Source: Micromonospora sp. WMMD882
GTDB taxonomy: Bacteria > Actinomycetota > Actinomycetes > Mycobacteriales > Micromonosporaceae
Length of the DNA: 64,000 nt
Reading direction: 5' to 3'
Assembly: GCF_027497255.1 (NCBI RefSeq)
Contig: NZ_CP114903.1
Span: 806,001-870,000, forward strand
Shown here: positions 1-8,631 of the stretch, one piece after another
Position numbering within the stretch: position 1 is the first letter of the stretch
Layout: the number at the start of each line of letters is the position of its first letter
Notes under the pieces: model-generated
Databases searched by the model: none
What the model was told of the DNA's origin: nothing
What the model saw: only the letters and a program-made list of their open reading frames with translations
Program-made: the position numbers and the translations under genes

Positions 1-70
1 CGGCCGGGGCGAACGCCGCCAGACACAGACCCAGCCGGACCGGCCCCGTCCACTGCTGCGCGGTCGTCAC
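1..70 (-). CDS. N-terminus of an unidentified protein, cut by window edge
   Basis: Only the first 23 codons are visible. A GTG at 68-70 overlaps the TGA of the preceding kinase gene in the GTGA arrangement that links most of this operon, so it is very probably the next gene of the pseudosugar operon. The visible protein begins VTTAQQWTGPVRLGLCLAAF. The short hydrophobic strand after the start would suit a TIM-barrel isomerase/epimerase or another Rossmann-like enzyme, but nothing can be assigned from so little sequence. Confidence 0.5.
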   Translation of the reverse strand, partial: MTTAQQWTGPVRLGLCLAAFAPA

Positions 71-1038
71 CGCCCACCTCCCAACGGTCGGACCCACACC
101 CACCGGTCGGCCAGGGCCGCCGGGACGCGGTCGCCGACGTCCCGCAGCGCCCGCAGGACGACGTCGACCGGGTCGTCGACGACCGCCGGGTCGCCGTCCG
201 CGCCCAACTCGTCGACGAGTCGTCGACGCAGCACGTCGGCGAACTCGGGGCAGCCCCGGAACACCCCGCCGGCCAGCGTCGCCGACCAGTCCCCGTCCAG
301 CCCGGCCCGGTCCCGCGCCGCCCGAACCCCGTCGACCAGGTGGTCGAGGGCGCCGCGGACCACCGCCCCGGCGACCGCGTCGCCGTCGAGCCAGCAGCGG
401 GTGACCGCCGCCGCCAACGCGGCCACCGCCGCCTTGGGGAACGGCTGCCCGGCCAGGGCGCGGGCCAGGTCCTGCACGGTGCCGCCGCCGGCCCCGGTCA
501 GGGCCGCGGTGAGGGCCGTCGGCGCGCCCCGGCCGTCGCTGGCCCGCACGGCGGCCCGCAGGCCGTCCAGGCCGATCGCGAAGGCGCTGCCCTCGTCGCT
601 GCCGAGGTACTCGCATCCGCCCACGGACAGCGGGGCGGCGGCCCCGTCGCCGGCCAGGAAAGCCGTCCCCGTGCCGCACACCACGGCCACCCCCCGCCCA
701 CCCAGCGGACGGGCCACCAGCAGCGGAAGGACGTCCCGGGAGACGACCAGCTCGCCGGTCAGCCCGGCGGCCCGGGCGAGCCCGGCCAGGTGGTCCACCA
801 CGGCACGTGGCGCGTCGGCGTCCAGGGTAGCCGTCGCCAGCCAGCCCCGGGTCGGCTGGCCGCCGGTCCGCTCGGCGATCGTCCTGAACAGCCCGAGCAG
901 GTCGGCGTCGGCGGCGGGCGCGCCCACCGAGGCCGGGTTCACCGACCCGACCGACCAGCGGTTACCGTCGTCCAGCAGGGCTTTCGTCGCGGTGCCGCCC
1001 GCGTCGACGGCCCAGAGCCTCGTCGTACGAGATGTCAT
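67..1038 (-). CDS. BadF/BadG/NAG-kinase-type sugar or cyclitol kinase (ValC/AcbU-like)
   Basis: A 323-residue ATP-dependent kinase of the ASKHA fold. Visible motifs are the phosphate-1 loop VDAGGTATKALL near the N-terminus, the phosphate-2 loop VVCGTGTAFLAG about one third in, a GSDEGSAFAIG segment (the BadF/N-acetylglucosamine kinase signature) and the adenosine loop LAGGVF. In acarbose- and validamycin-type pathways a kinase of this kind phosphorylates the C7 hydroxyl of the free cyclitol ketone (valienone, validone or valiolone). I infer the same role here from its position. The ATG at 1036-1038 overlaps the stop of the upstream dehydrogenase (ATGA), so the two are translationally coupled. 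The substrate is not provable from sequence. Confidence 0.85.
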   Translation of the reverse strand: MTSRTTRLWAVDAGGTATKALLDDGNRWSVGSVNPASVGAPAADADLLGLFRTIAERTGGQPTRGWLATATLDADAPRAVVDHLAGLARAAGLTGELVVSRDVLPLLVARPLGGRGVAVVCGTGTAFLAGDGAAAPLSVGGCEYLGSDEGSAFAIGLDGLRAAVRASDGRGAPTALTAALTGAGGGTVQDLARALAGQPFPKAAVAALAAAVTRCWLDGDAVAGAVVRGALDHLVDGVRAARDRAGLDGDWSATLAGGVFRGCPEFADVLRRRLVDELGADGDPAVVDDPVDVVLRALRDVGDRVPAALADRWVWVRPLGGGR

Positions 1039-2066
1039 CGTGCGCCTCCCGAAGGTGGCGGCCGGTCGGGCCAGACCACCGTCTTGCCGAGCCGACGCCC
1101 GGCGGCCTGCTCCCGCAGCACGTCCGCCAGGTCGGTGAGCGGAATCTCGTTCGTGATCATGCGTTCCACCGGGAGCGTGGCCGGGTCGGGCCCGGTCAGC
1201 AGCCCGACGGCCGCCGCGAAGTCCTGCGGAGCGGTGCCGTAGCTGCCCCCCACCCGTACCGGCTTGCCCTGCCAGCAGGTGGCGACGGCGGCCTCGGCCC
1301 GACGGACCGTGTCCAGGTCGCAGTCCAGGCCGGGCAGCCGGTCGCCGGGCGCGGTGCCGCCGTACAGCAGCGCCAGCCCGCCGGGCCGGACCACCCGCAG
1401 GGCGTGCGCCAGCACCTCGGGGAGCACGAAGCTCGTCGCCACCACGGCCAGGTCCACGTCGTCCGACGGCAGGTCGGTCAGCGCGCCCACCGGCACGTCG
1501 AGGACCCGGCGTCGCCGCAGGAACGTGGTGCGGTCGGCGCTGCGGTTGCCGAGCGCCACCTCGGCGCCCTGCGCGTGGGCCGCCCCGGCGATGAGCACGC
1601 CGGCCGTCCCCGCGCCGAGCACGGCGACCCGCAGGGATCCCAGGCCCCGGCCGAGGTGCCCGGTCGCCGCCCGCAGGCAGTGCGCCGCGCACGCCAGCGG
1701 CTCGGCGAAGACCAGCCGTCTCGGGTCGCCGTCCGCCGGCACCACCGGCAGGGCCGCGACCAGCAGGTCCGCCGGCCCGGCCGCCCACATGGCGGTGGCG
1801 AAACCGGTGCCCCGGTCCACCGGGACGTTCGGGTCCAGGCCGACCCGCCGGCCCGGCGGGAGGGCGGCGAGCGTGGACTCCTCCACCACGCCGACGATCT
1901 CGTGCCCGAACTGGCTGGGCCCGTGCCGCTCGCCGGCGACCTCCTTGAGGTCCGACCGGCACAACCCGACGAGCTCGACGCGTACGCGCACCGCGTGCTC
2001 GCCGGGCGGCCGGCGCGGCGGGTCGGTCGTCAGCCGGGGGCCGTCGGCCGCCAGGACGCACCTCAC
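1035..2066 (-). CDS. MDR-family (zinc alcohol dehydrogenase-like) cyclitol dehydrogenase
   Basis: A 343-residue medium-chain dehydrogenase. The N-terminal GroES-like domain carries CRSDLKEV and FGHEIVGVVE, the catalytic zinc ligand region. The Rossmann domain has VAVLGAGTAGVLIAG. The four-cysteine structural zinc lobe typical of long alcohol dehydrogenases appears to be missing or shortened. It starts at a GTG (2064-2066) that overlaps the TGA of the aminotransferase gene. In validamycin-type clusters an enzyme of this class (the ValN/AcbL type) reduces the unsaturated or keto cyclitol. Here it sits between the aminotransferase and the kinase, so reduction or oxidation of a cyclitol intermediate before amination or phosphorylation is the likely job. 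Confidence 0.8.
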   Translation of the reverse strand: MRCVLAADGPRLTTDPPRRPPGEHAVRVRVELVGLCRSDLKEVAGERHGPSQFGHEIVGVVEESTLAALPPGRRVGLDPNVPVDRGTGFATAMWAAGPADLLVAALPVVPADGDPRRLVFAEPLACAAHCLRAATGHLGRGLGSLRVAVLGAGTAGVLIAGAAHAQGAEVALGNRSADRTTFLRRRRVLDVPVGALTDLPSDDVDLAVVATSFVLPEVLAHALRVVRPGGLALLYGGTAPGDRLPGLDCDLDTVRRAEAAVATCWQGKPVRVGGSYGTAPQDFAAAVGLLTGPDPATLPVERMITNEIPLTDLADVLREQAAGRRLGKTVVWPDRPPPSGGAR

Positions 2067-3331
2067 GGCACGTCGTCCAGCGCCTCGCCGAACCGGTCGG
2101 CGACGAGGTGCGCGTCCGCCGGGGAGAGGATCAGCGGCGGACGCAGCTCGATGACGTTGCCCAGGCCGTGCTCGGAGACCCGGGTGATGACGCCCCGCCG
2201 GTGCAGCGCGCGCTGGAACGCCTGCGCCCTGCCGACGCCCCGGCTGCCGTCCGGCTCGACCAGCTCCACGCCGAGCATCAGCCCGACCCCGCGCACGTCA
2301 CCGATCACGGGATGGTCCCCCTGGAGGGCCCGCAGCCGGTCCAGCAGCACCGCGCCGCTGGCCCGTACGTTCTCCAGGAAGCCGGGACGCTGCACGATCT
2401 CCAGGGTCTTCGCGGCGGCGGCGGCGGCCAGCGTGTGCCCGCCGAAGGTGAAACCGTGCAGGCTGCGGTCCCAGTCCGCCATCCGTTCCTCGGTGAGGAT
2501 CGCGGCGAGCGAGAGCCCGCTGCCGGTGAGCCCCTTCGCGACGGTCATCATGTGCGGCTGCACGCCGAAGTGGTCGGCGGCGAACATCTGCCCGGTACGG
2601 CCGAACGCGGTCTGGATCTCGTCGAAGATCAGCACGATCCCGCGGGCGTCGCAGAACGCCCGCAGCTCGTCGAGGTAGCCGTCCGGCGGCACCACGTTCC
2701 CGCCCACCCCGCTGATCGGCTCGATGATCAGGCAGGCCACGCTGCCGGAGCTGGCGTAGTCGATGAAGTCGTCGATGCGCTGCACGCACCAGAACCCGCA
2801 CGAGTCCGGGTGCTGGCGGTAGAAGCACCGGAAGCAGTACGGCTCCGGCACCCGCACCCCGCCGGCCAGCGCGTACGGGAACGGCGCGCGCATCCGGCTG
2901 GTGCCGTTGAGGCTGGTGGCGGCCACCGTCTGACCCAGGTGGCCACGGAACGGCACGATCACGTCCCGCCGCCCGGTCAGGTGCTGGGCGATCTTGATGG
3001 CGCCCTCGTTGGCGGTGGAGCCGCCCGAGCTGCGCAGGTTGACCCGGGTCAGGTTGGGCGGGCTGATCCTGACCAGCTCCTGCATGACCTCGTTGGTGGC
3101 CTCGGTCTGGAACGACGAGCTGGCGAAGATCAACCGTTCGCTCTGCTCCCGGACCGCCGCCACGATCTCCGGATGCTGGTAGCCGAGCAGCAGGTTGAAG
3201 GTGCCGGAGACACAGTCGAGGTACTCGCGGCCGGCGCTGTCCCAGGCGCGCAGACCCTCCCCGCCGACCAGCACCGCGTCGCCGAGCTGGTACTGCGCCA
3301 CCTGTCCGGGGCCGCCGGGCAGCTCACTCAT
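2063..3331 (-). CDS. Class III PLP-dependent aminotransferase (ValM/AcbV-like)
   Basis: A 422-residue fold-type I aminotransferase of normal family length. It shows SSGGSTANEGAIKIA (phosphate-binding region), IFDEIQTAFGRTGQMF (the cofactor-stacking Asp) and TVAKGLTGSG, whose lysine forms the PLP Schiff base. A cysteine-rich insert (residues about 165-185, YCFRCFYRQHPDSCGFWC) is unusual and might bind a metal. The ATG at 3331 overlaps the end of the pseudoglycosyltransferase gene by 8 bp. In C7N aminocyclitol pathways this enzyme aminates the ketone of validone- or valienone-type intermediates to give the amine acceptor used by the coupling enzyme encoded next to it. The exact substrate is inferred. 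Confidence 0.85.
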   Translation of the reverse strand: MSELPGGPGQVAQYQLGDAVLVGGEGLRAWDSAGREYLDCVSGTFNLLLGYQHPEIVAAVREQSERLIFASSSFQTEATNEVMQELVRISPPNLTRVNLRSSGGSTANEGAIKIAQHLTGRRDVIVPFRGHLGQTVAATSLNGTSRMRAPFPYALAGGVRVPEPYCFRCFYRQHPDSCGFWCVQRIDDFIDYASSGSVACLIIEPISGVGGNVVPPDGYLDELRAFCDARGIVLIFDEIQTAFGRTGQMFAADHFGVQPHMMTVAKGLTGSGLSLAAILTEERMADWDRSLHGFTFGGHTLAAAAAAKTLEIVQRPGFLENVRASGAVLLDRLRALQGDHPVIGDVRGVGLMLGVELVEPDGSRGVGRAQAFQRALHRRGVITRVSEHGLGNVIELRPPLILSPADAHLVADRFGEALDDVP

Positions 3332-4769
3332 GCCGGTCCCGGTGGTCGTCGTCCAGCCCCGCCAACTGCGCGCGTACCCAGGTCTCCACCGTCCACGGCT
3401 CGGCGACCTCCCGGCGTCGGCGCGCGGCGTCGGCGCGTTCCCCGGCGGACGCGGTCAGGCCGGCCACGATCGCCTCGGCCTGCTCCACCACGTCGAACGG
3501 GTTGACCACCCGGCACACCGGACCGAGGACCTCGGCGGCCCCGCAGCTCTCCGACAGGATCACGTCGGCGTCGCGGGTGTTGACCAGCGGCGTCTCGAAG
3601 GCGGTGAGGTTCTGCCCGTCGACCGTGGAGTTGATCATTACCAGGTCGGCCCGGCGCAGACAGCCGATGCTGTGGTCCACGTCGTTGTCGCAGTGGGTAC
3701 GCACCACCTCCGCGCCCAGCTCGGCGTTGACCTTGGCGACCGCCGCCTCCACCCGACGCACGTAGTCGGCGTTCGCCGCCACGTACAACCGGTTGGGGTT
3801 CATCCGCACCAGCATCCGGGCCCCGCGCAGCCGCTCGTCGGAGCGCACCGCCAGGTGGAACGCCTGCACCGCGCGCTCCGCGTTCTTCATCGGATCGGTA
3901 CGTCCGCTGTGCACCACCAGCGGCGCGTCCCCGACCCACTCCGCGACCCCCTCGGGCAGCCGGGGCCGGCGGCCCCGCAGGGCCAGCGGGCTGTAGCCCA
4001 GCGGCATCGTCCGGACGTGGCAGCGCCGGCCCCGCCAGCGGACCACCCCGGACTCCCGGTCGACGGTGGCGTCGGGCACCAGGTCGGCCACGCAGTCCAG
4101 GAAGTTGCGGGTCCACCGGTCGGCGAAGAAACCGATCGTGGTGGAGGCCAGCATGCCTTCCAGCAGCGTCGTCCGCGCGGGCCGGGGCAGCACCCGCCAG
4201 TAGTCGGCCGACGGCCAGGGGATGTGCACGAACAGCAGGACCGGCGCGTCCGGCCGCTGCTCGCGCAGCCGCGCCGGCACGCCGATCAGTTGGTAGTCGT
4301 GCACCAGGTAGACCGGCTCGTCGACCCCGGCGGAGGCGGTGAGCAGCGCGTCGGCGAAGTCCCGGGTGAACTCCTCGAACCGCTCGAACGCGTCGTACGT
4401 CCGCGCGTCGAAGGTCGGCGTGGTCCATCTGTCCCAGCCGTAGTTGTTCGCCGCCCACAGCAGCTCGGCGGTGAGGAAGTCCTGCACCACCGTGAACGTC
4501 TCGCGGTCGTGCCGCAGCAGCCGCACCTGGATCTCCCGCCCGGACGGCAGCGTCATCGGCAGGCCGTCCGGGTTCTCGGCGGCGGCGCGGTGGTCGTCGT
4601 CGGAGTCCGCGCTGGCGATCCAGGAGACGTGCAGCACGCCCGCCTGCTCGGCCACGACGTTGCCGGTGCCGCCGGGCGCGAGCCAGGAGCGCAGCGCCCC
4701 GGTCTCCGGGTCCGGGGCGTACGTCACGGCAGCCCGCTTGCTGGCCAGGAACAGATGCTGTTCGGTCAC
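3324..4769 (-). CDS. valL: VldE/ValL-type pseudoglycosyltransferase (GT20 fold)
   Basis: A 481-residue GT-B protein of the trehalose-6-phosphate synthase family, and the most diagnostic gene of the operon. It carries stretches I recognise from VldE/ValL of validamycin producers: FLASKRAA at the N-terminus, WLAPGGTGNVVAEQAGV, AANNYGWDRW, VHDYQLIGVPARLREQ, HSGRTDPMKNAERAV and NSTVDGQNLTAFE. VldE/ValL joins a GDP-activated unsaturated cyclitol to an aminocyclitol phosphate through a non-glycosidic C-N bond, giving a pseudodisaccharide. The GTG start at 4767-4769 follows a strong AGGAGGAG ribosome-binding site. The overlapping aminotransferase would supply the amine acceptor. True OtsA function in trehalose synthesis is unlikely, given the motif match and the cluster. 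Confidence 0.9.
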   Translation of the reverse strand: MTEQHLFLASKRAAVTYAPDPETGALRSWLAPGGTGNVVAEQAGVLHVSWIASADSDDDHRAAAENPDGLPMTLPSGREIQVRLLRHDRETFTVVQDFLTAELLWAANNYGWDRWTTPTFDARTYDAFERFEEFTRDFADALLTASAGVDEPVYLVHDYQLIGVPARLREQRPDAPVLLFVHIPWPSADYWRVLPRPARTTLLEGMLASTTIGFFADRWTRNFLDCVADLVPDATVDRESGVVRWRGRRCHVRTMPLGYSPLALRGRRPRLPEGVAEWVGDAPLVVHSGRTDPMKNAERAVQAFHLAVRSDERLRGARMLVRMNPNRLYVAANADYVRRVEAAVAKVNAELGAEVVRTHCDNDVDHSIGCLRRADLVMINSTVDGQNLTAFETPLVNTRDADVILSESCGAAEVLGPVCRVVNPFDVVEQAEAIVAGLTASAGERADAARRRREVAEPWTVETWVRAQLAGLDDDHRDRHE

Positions 4770-4829
4770 CGTGGTCTCCTCCTGTCTCGATCAGCTCGAT
4801 CCGTCTCGATCAGCGCGGGGCCGTCCCGG

Positions 4830-5741
4830 TCAGCTCGGTGGCGGCCCCGCCTCAATCAACCGGGTGGTGGCGGTGAGCACGTCCACCGGCCGCAGGCCCC
4901 GCAACTCGGGAAGGTCACCGGCCCGCTCACTGTGCAGACACGCGTTGCGCGGGCGGCACGCGTACCGGGTGTCGCGCCGGGGGACCGGCCGGAGCAGCCC
5001 CGGGTCGGCGTCGACGCGCTCGGCGACGTGTCGGGCCCAGGCGAGCCTGCTCAGCCGCCGGGGCCCGCCGAGATGCACGACCCCGGTGTGCGGGGAGTCG
5101 AGCAGCGCCGTCGTCCAGGCGGCCACGTCGTCCACCAGGACGGGGGTGTTCCAGTGGTCGTCCGGCACCGGCACCGGACGACCCGCGCGCAGCAGCTCCA
5201 CGCAGGTGGTGAAGAAGTTGGGCCGCAGGCCGGCGGAGTCCCAGCCGTAGACCAGGCTCACCCGCAACGCCAACGCGTCCGCGCGGTCGCGCAGCAGCTC
5301 CCGCTCGGCGGCGAGCTTCGCCCGGCCGTACACGTTGGCCGGCTCGGTGGGCTCGGACTCCCCGCACGAGTCCCGGCGGCCCGGGAAGACGTTGTCCGTC
5401 GAGATCATCACCACCCGGCGACCGGCCAGGACCTCGGCGAGGTGCCGGGCGCTGCCCAGGTGGGCGGCCATGGCCTGCGCCGCGTTCTCCTCGCACCAGG
5501 TGATGTCCGAGGGACCGTGCACGGTCACCACCGCGTCCGGCCGTACGGCGTCTACCAGCTCACGTACCTGGTCCCGGTCCACCACGTCGACCGGTGACCA
5601 GTCGAGCTGCCGGGTCTCCGGCGTCGACGGGCGACGCCGCGAGCTGATGGTGACGGCGTGCCCGAGGGCGCGCAGCCGCTGCCCGACGTGGCCGGCGATG
5701 AAGCCCGACCCCATGATCAGCACCCGTGGTCGACCGCTCAC
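4830..5741 (-). CDS. RmlD-like NAD(P)-dependent sugar reductase/epimerase
   Basis: A 303-residue short-chain dehydrogenase of the extended (dTDP-4-dehydrorhamnose reductase) type. The Rossmann glycine motif is MGSGFIAGHVGQ near the N-terminus and the catalytic YxxxK is VYGRAKLAAE at about residue 145, preceded by the VVMISTDNVFPG serine strand. The GTG start at 5739-5741 overlaps the MFS stop as GTGA. I chose it because the Rossmann strand follows directly (SGRPRVLIMGSG). It probably reduces or epimerises a cyclitol or nucleotide-sugar intermediate of the pseudosugar pathway. The substrate cannot be read from sequence. A 60-bp gap with repeated CTCGATC elements separates it from the next gene. 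Confidence 0.8.
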   Translation of the reverse strand: MSGRPRVLIMGSGFIAGHVGQRLRALGHAVTISSRRRPSTPETRQLDWSPVDVVDRDQVRELVDAVRPDAVVTVHGPSDITWCEENAAQAMAAHLGSARHLAEVLAGRRVVMISTDNVFPGRRDSCGESEPTEPANVYGRAKLAAERELLRDRADALALRVSLVYGWDSAGLRPNFFTTCVELLRAGRPVPVPDDHWNTPVLVDDVAAWTTALLDSPHTGVVHLGGPRRLSRLAWARHVAERVDADPGLLRPVPRRDTRYACRPRNACLHSERAGDLPELRGLRPVDVLTATTRLIEAGPPPS

Positions 5742-6973
5742 CCCGTCCGTCCCCCTCCGCCGTCGCCCTGCCCCGGTTCGGCCGCCCGCGCCCCGCTGAG
5801 GGCGGGCGACTCCGCGCCGCCCGGCCCGCCGGCCGGGGCCGACAGCATCCGGGTGACCTGCGCGCCGACCACCAGCACCGCGCCGCCGAGCGCCACCAGC
5901 GTCAATGCCGTCCGCAGGCCCAACCCGCCGGCGAGCACGCCCACCAGCGGGGGACTGGACAGGAAACCCGCGTACCCGACGATCGTGACCACCGAGATCG
6001 CGGTGGCCCGCCGCTGCGGGCCGGCGGCCCGACCGGCCGCGCTGAGCAGGGTCGGCAGGACGGGCGCGATGCCGAGACCGGAGATCCCGAACCCGAGCAG
6101 CGACCACCACGGGCTCCACGCCGCCGCGCCGACCGCCAGCCCCACCCCGCCCAACGCGCCACCCAGCATCAACAGCCGACGCTCGCTGACCCGGTCGCCG
6201 TGGCGTTGCGCGATCATCCGGCCGATCGCCAGACCCGCCATGTACGTGGCCGGCGCGAGACTGGCCACCAGGGGACCCACCCCGAGCCGCTGCTCCAGGT
6301 GGATCGCGCCCCACTGCTCGACCGCGTTCTCCATCAGCAGCGCGGTCGCGCCGATCGCACCGACCAGCAGCAACGGGGCGAGCAGCCGACGCGGGCGGGC
6401 GCCGGCGGGCGCGGCGGCCGGCTCCTGCCAGCCGCGCCGGTCCACCACCAGCGCCGCGCTGACCGCCACCACCGCCGCGATCAGGAGCAGGACCGCCTCG
6501 GTGGGGACGCCCACCTGACGGGCCAGCCCGACCGCGGGGGCGGCGGCCAGCATCGCCACCGGCGTGGCGGCGTGCACCCGGTTGAACAGCCGGCGGCCGT
6601 CGCGCGCCTCGTAGGCGGCCGTGGTCGCGTTCAGCGCCACCTCGATCGCGCCGCTGGACCCGCCGACCAGGAACAACGCGACGACGAACGCCTGGTACGA
6701 CGACGCGACCGCCGTCGACGCGACGGCCAGCGCGAACACCACCGTCACCAGCGGCAGGGTGTGCTGCCGCAGCCGCCGGGCGAGCCGCCCGGTGAGGAGC
6801 ATGGCCGGCACCGCCCCCACCGGGATCGCGAACAACGCGAAGCCGAGCTGCTGGTCGCTCAGCGCGAGATCCGCCTTCATGCCGGGAATCAGGGCAGCCC
6901 AGCCACCCCAGAAGACCCCCCAACTGGCGGCTACGGCCAGTAGCCCGTCGGCCGAAGCCACGCCACGTTTCAC
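5738..6973 (-). CDS. MFS transporter, probable product exporter
   Basis: About 411 residues with roughly twelve hydrophobic segments and a conserved MFS loop between helices 2 and 3 (LTGRLARRLRQH). An ATG exists at 6997 but has no ribosome-binding site. The sequence AAGGAG lies inside that reading frame and sits 7 bases before the GTG at 6971-6973, so I take that GTG as the start (6976 is possible). The hydrophilic C-terminus (PAGGPGGAESPAL onward) is glycine-rich and probably disordered. Its place between the cyclase and the reductase suggests export of the finished pseudosugar or uptake of a precursor. It resembles the ynfM/fucose-permease-like MFS type, but no substrate can be named. Confidence 0.8.
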   Translation of the reverse strand: MKRGVASADGLLAVAASWGVFWGGWAALIPGMKADLALSDQQLGFALFAIPVGAVPAMLLTGRLARRLRQHTLPLVTVVFALAVASTAVASSYQAFVVALFLVGGSSGAIEVALNATTAAYEARDGRRLFNRVHAATPVAMLAAAPAVGLARQVGVPTEAVLLLIAAVVAVSAALVVDRRGWQEPAAAPAGARPRRLLAPLLLVGAIGATALLMENAVEQWGAIHLEQRLGVGPLVASLAPATYMAGLAIGRMIAQRHGDRVSERRLLMLGGALGGVGLAVGAAAWSPWWSLLGFGISGLGIAPVLPTLLSAAGRAAGPQRRATAISVVTIVGYAGFLSSPPLVGVLAGGLGLRTALTLVALGGAVLVVGAQVTRMLSAPAGGPGGAESPALSGARAAEPGQGDGGGGRTG

Positions 6974-7058
6974 CACTGTTCTCCTTGCATTGATCATTTT
7001 CTGTTCACGGGCGACCGGCAGGACGCCCGGACGCCCGGCGCGTCGGCGGCGCGGAAAC

Positions 7059-8234
7059 CTACGCCGCCGTCCGCTGCCGGTGGGCGCCGTCGCCGCGGTG
7101 CGTCACCGCCGCGTGGATCTCCCGGTCCGACACGTCGTCGGCGATCACCGTCTCACCCAGACCGACCGGAAGCACGAACCGGAGCCGCCCGTCGCGGATC
7201 TTGCGGATCTGACCCAGCGCGGCGACCGTACGGGCCGGATCGACCCGGGCCGGCAACGTGTCCAACGTGGTGGGCAGACCGACCGTGGCCAGCAGGCCGG
7301 TGATCCGCTGTCGGGTGCGGGCGTCGAGCAGGCCGCGCGCCTCGGCGATGCGGGCGGCGCAGGCGGTGCCGAACGCGACGGCCTCTCCGTGCAGCACCGG
7401 ACCGTAGCCGGTGACCGTCTCCACGGCGTGCCCGACGGTGTGGCCGAGGTTGAGTGGGCGACGCAGGTCCTCCTCGTACGGGTCCTTCGCGACCAGCCGG
7501 CACTTGATCGCGCTCGCCGCCCGGACGAGCGTCATCGTGGCGGCGACGTCGGCGGACAGGATCGCCGGATGCCGCTGCTCGATCAGCGCGAACAGATCCG
7601 GGGACGCGATGATGCCCTTCTTGATCGCCTCGGCCAGCCCGGCCCGGAGTTGACGCTTGTCGAGCGTGCTCAGGTAACCGACGTTGGAGACGACAGCCTT
7701 CGGCTGGTGAAAGGAGCCGATCAGATTCTTCGCGGTCGAGTGGTCGACGGCGACCTTGCCGCCCAGAGCCGCGTCCACCTGGGCCAGCAGAGTGGTAGGC
7801 ACATTGATGTAGGGCAGTCCCCGCATGTATGCGCTGGCCACCCAGCCGACGGTGTCGATGACCACGCCGCCGCCCACGCCGAGCACGATGTCCCGGCGGG
7901 TCAGCTCGGTGCCGGCGAGCCAGTCCCACAGGTCGGCGGCGGTGCGCAGACTTTTGTTTTCCTCACCCGATTCGAAAGCTCTGAGCGTTACCGGAACCCC
8001 TTCCCGCGCCAACTTCTCGGCGAGTCGGTTGGCGTGCAGCGCCACCACGGTGTCGTCGGTTATCAGCGCGACCCGCCGGCCGTCGATGTCCTCGCACAGG
8101 CGTCGCACCAGAGCCGATTCGTCCTGGCACACGGAAACGCGATAAACGTCCGTACGGCGCACCGAAGTGCTGATCTCGTCGTCTGACTCCTGCGGCAACG
8201 CGACCCGTTCCGACACCCGAACGTACCCGAGCAT
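7059..8234 (-). CDS. DHQS-fold sugar phosphate cyclase, first gene of the pseudosugar operon
   Basis: A 391-residue member of the 3-dehydroquinate synthase superfamily. The NAD-binding GGGVVIDTVGW is at residues 121-131, PTTLLAQVDAALGGK at 146-160, KNLIGSFHQP at 169-178, and the zinc ligands are Glu202 (GLAEAIKKG), His265 (NLGHTVGHA) and His282 (LHGEAVAFG). In a VldE-containing cluster the expected enzyme is 2-epi-5-epi-valiolone synthase, but that group has the KNRLGTY signature and VGAKTGVN. This protein instead looks like DHQS in the active-site loop, with Val-Ala-Val-Asp after the lysine. It could be a 2-epi-valiolone synthase-like or another sedoheptulose-7-phosphate cyclase. DOI synthase motifs are absent. 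It starts at ATG 8234 after GGGGGTG. Confidence 0.85.
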   Translation of the reverse strand: MLGYVRVSERVALPQESDDEISTSVRRTDVYRVSVCQDESALVRRLCEDIDGRRVALITDDTVVALHANRLAEKLAREGVPVTLRAFESGEENKSLRTAADLWDWLAGTELTRRDIVLGVGGGVVIDTVGWVASAYMRGLPYINVPTTLLAQVDAALGGKVAVDHSTAKNLIGSFHQPKAVVSNVGYLSTLDKRQLRAGLAEAIKKGIIASPDLFALIEQRHPAILSADVAATMTLVRAASAIKCRLVAKDPYEEDLRRPLNLGHTVGHAVETVTGYGPVLHGEAVAFGTACAARIAEARGLLDARTRQRITGLLATVGLPTTLDTLPARVDPARTVAALGQIRKIRDGRLRFVLPVGLGETVIADDVSDREIHAAVTHRGDGAHRQRTAA

Positions 8235-8631
8235 GTGTCACCCCCGGTGATTGCGCACGGCTCGAAAGTGAAAGCCAATCGAACCTGACGCGTGATCTGC
8301 TCTCCACGTCACAAGGAACGTTCCTGCTAACGACAACCTGTCGCTCAGTCTAGAGGCCGCCGGACAACCCGCAACTCGACCGAATCACCACCCGGCTCCG
8401 ACCATATCGCCGGCTCAAGGTCAGAGTCAAAGCACAACTTAATTGATCTCCGTTGTTGCTGGTGAAGGGCGTGACGAACGGACGGGATCAAGGAAAATCC
8501 GGCTTCGGCGCCTGTCGTCCGACGCGTTCCGCCGGCCGGCGGCGGCGCCGCGGTCGCCCCGCCGACGGCAGCCGACGCCCTCGGCGGGACGGTGCATACT
8601 GGAGCGTCGTTCCACTCCCGGAGGCGAGACC
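8235..8631. promoter_or_regulatory. Divergent promoter region between cyclase operon and AraC gene
   Basis: This 397-bp gap is more AT-rich than its flanks and must hold the promoter of the minus-strand pseudosugar operon and that of the plus-strand AraC gene. A perfect 12-bp palindrome, AGGAACGTTCCT, lies at 8314-8325, about 80 bp upstream of the cyclase start. It is a plausible operator for the adjacent AraC protein or another regulator. I see no coding potential with a credible start. Confidence 0.45.

Noticed and set aside
3324..4769. Trehalose-6-phosphate synthase (OtsA)
   Set aside because: The sequence follows VldE/ValL stretches and lies in an aminocyclitol operon without otsB.
7059..8234. 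2-deoxy-scyllo-inosose synthase or housekeeping AroB
   Set aside because: DOI synthase loops (LSxKQAVN, KNLVGxxYxP) are absent. Housekeeping AroB would sit with aroK/aroC, whereas here it heads an operon with a VldE-type enzyme.
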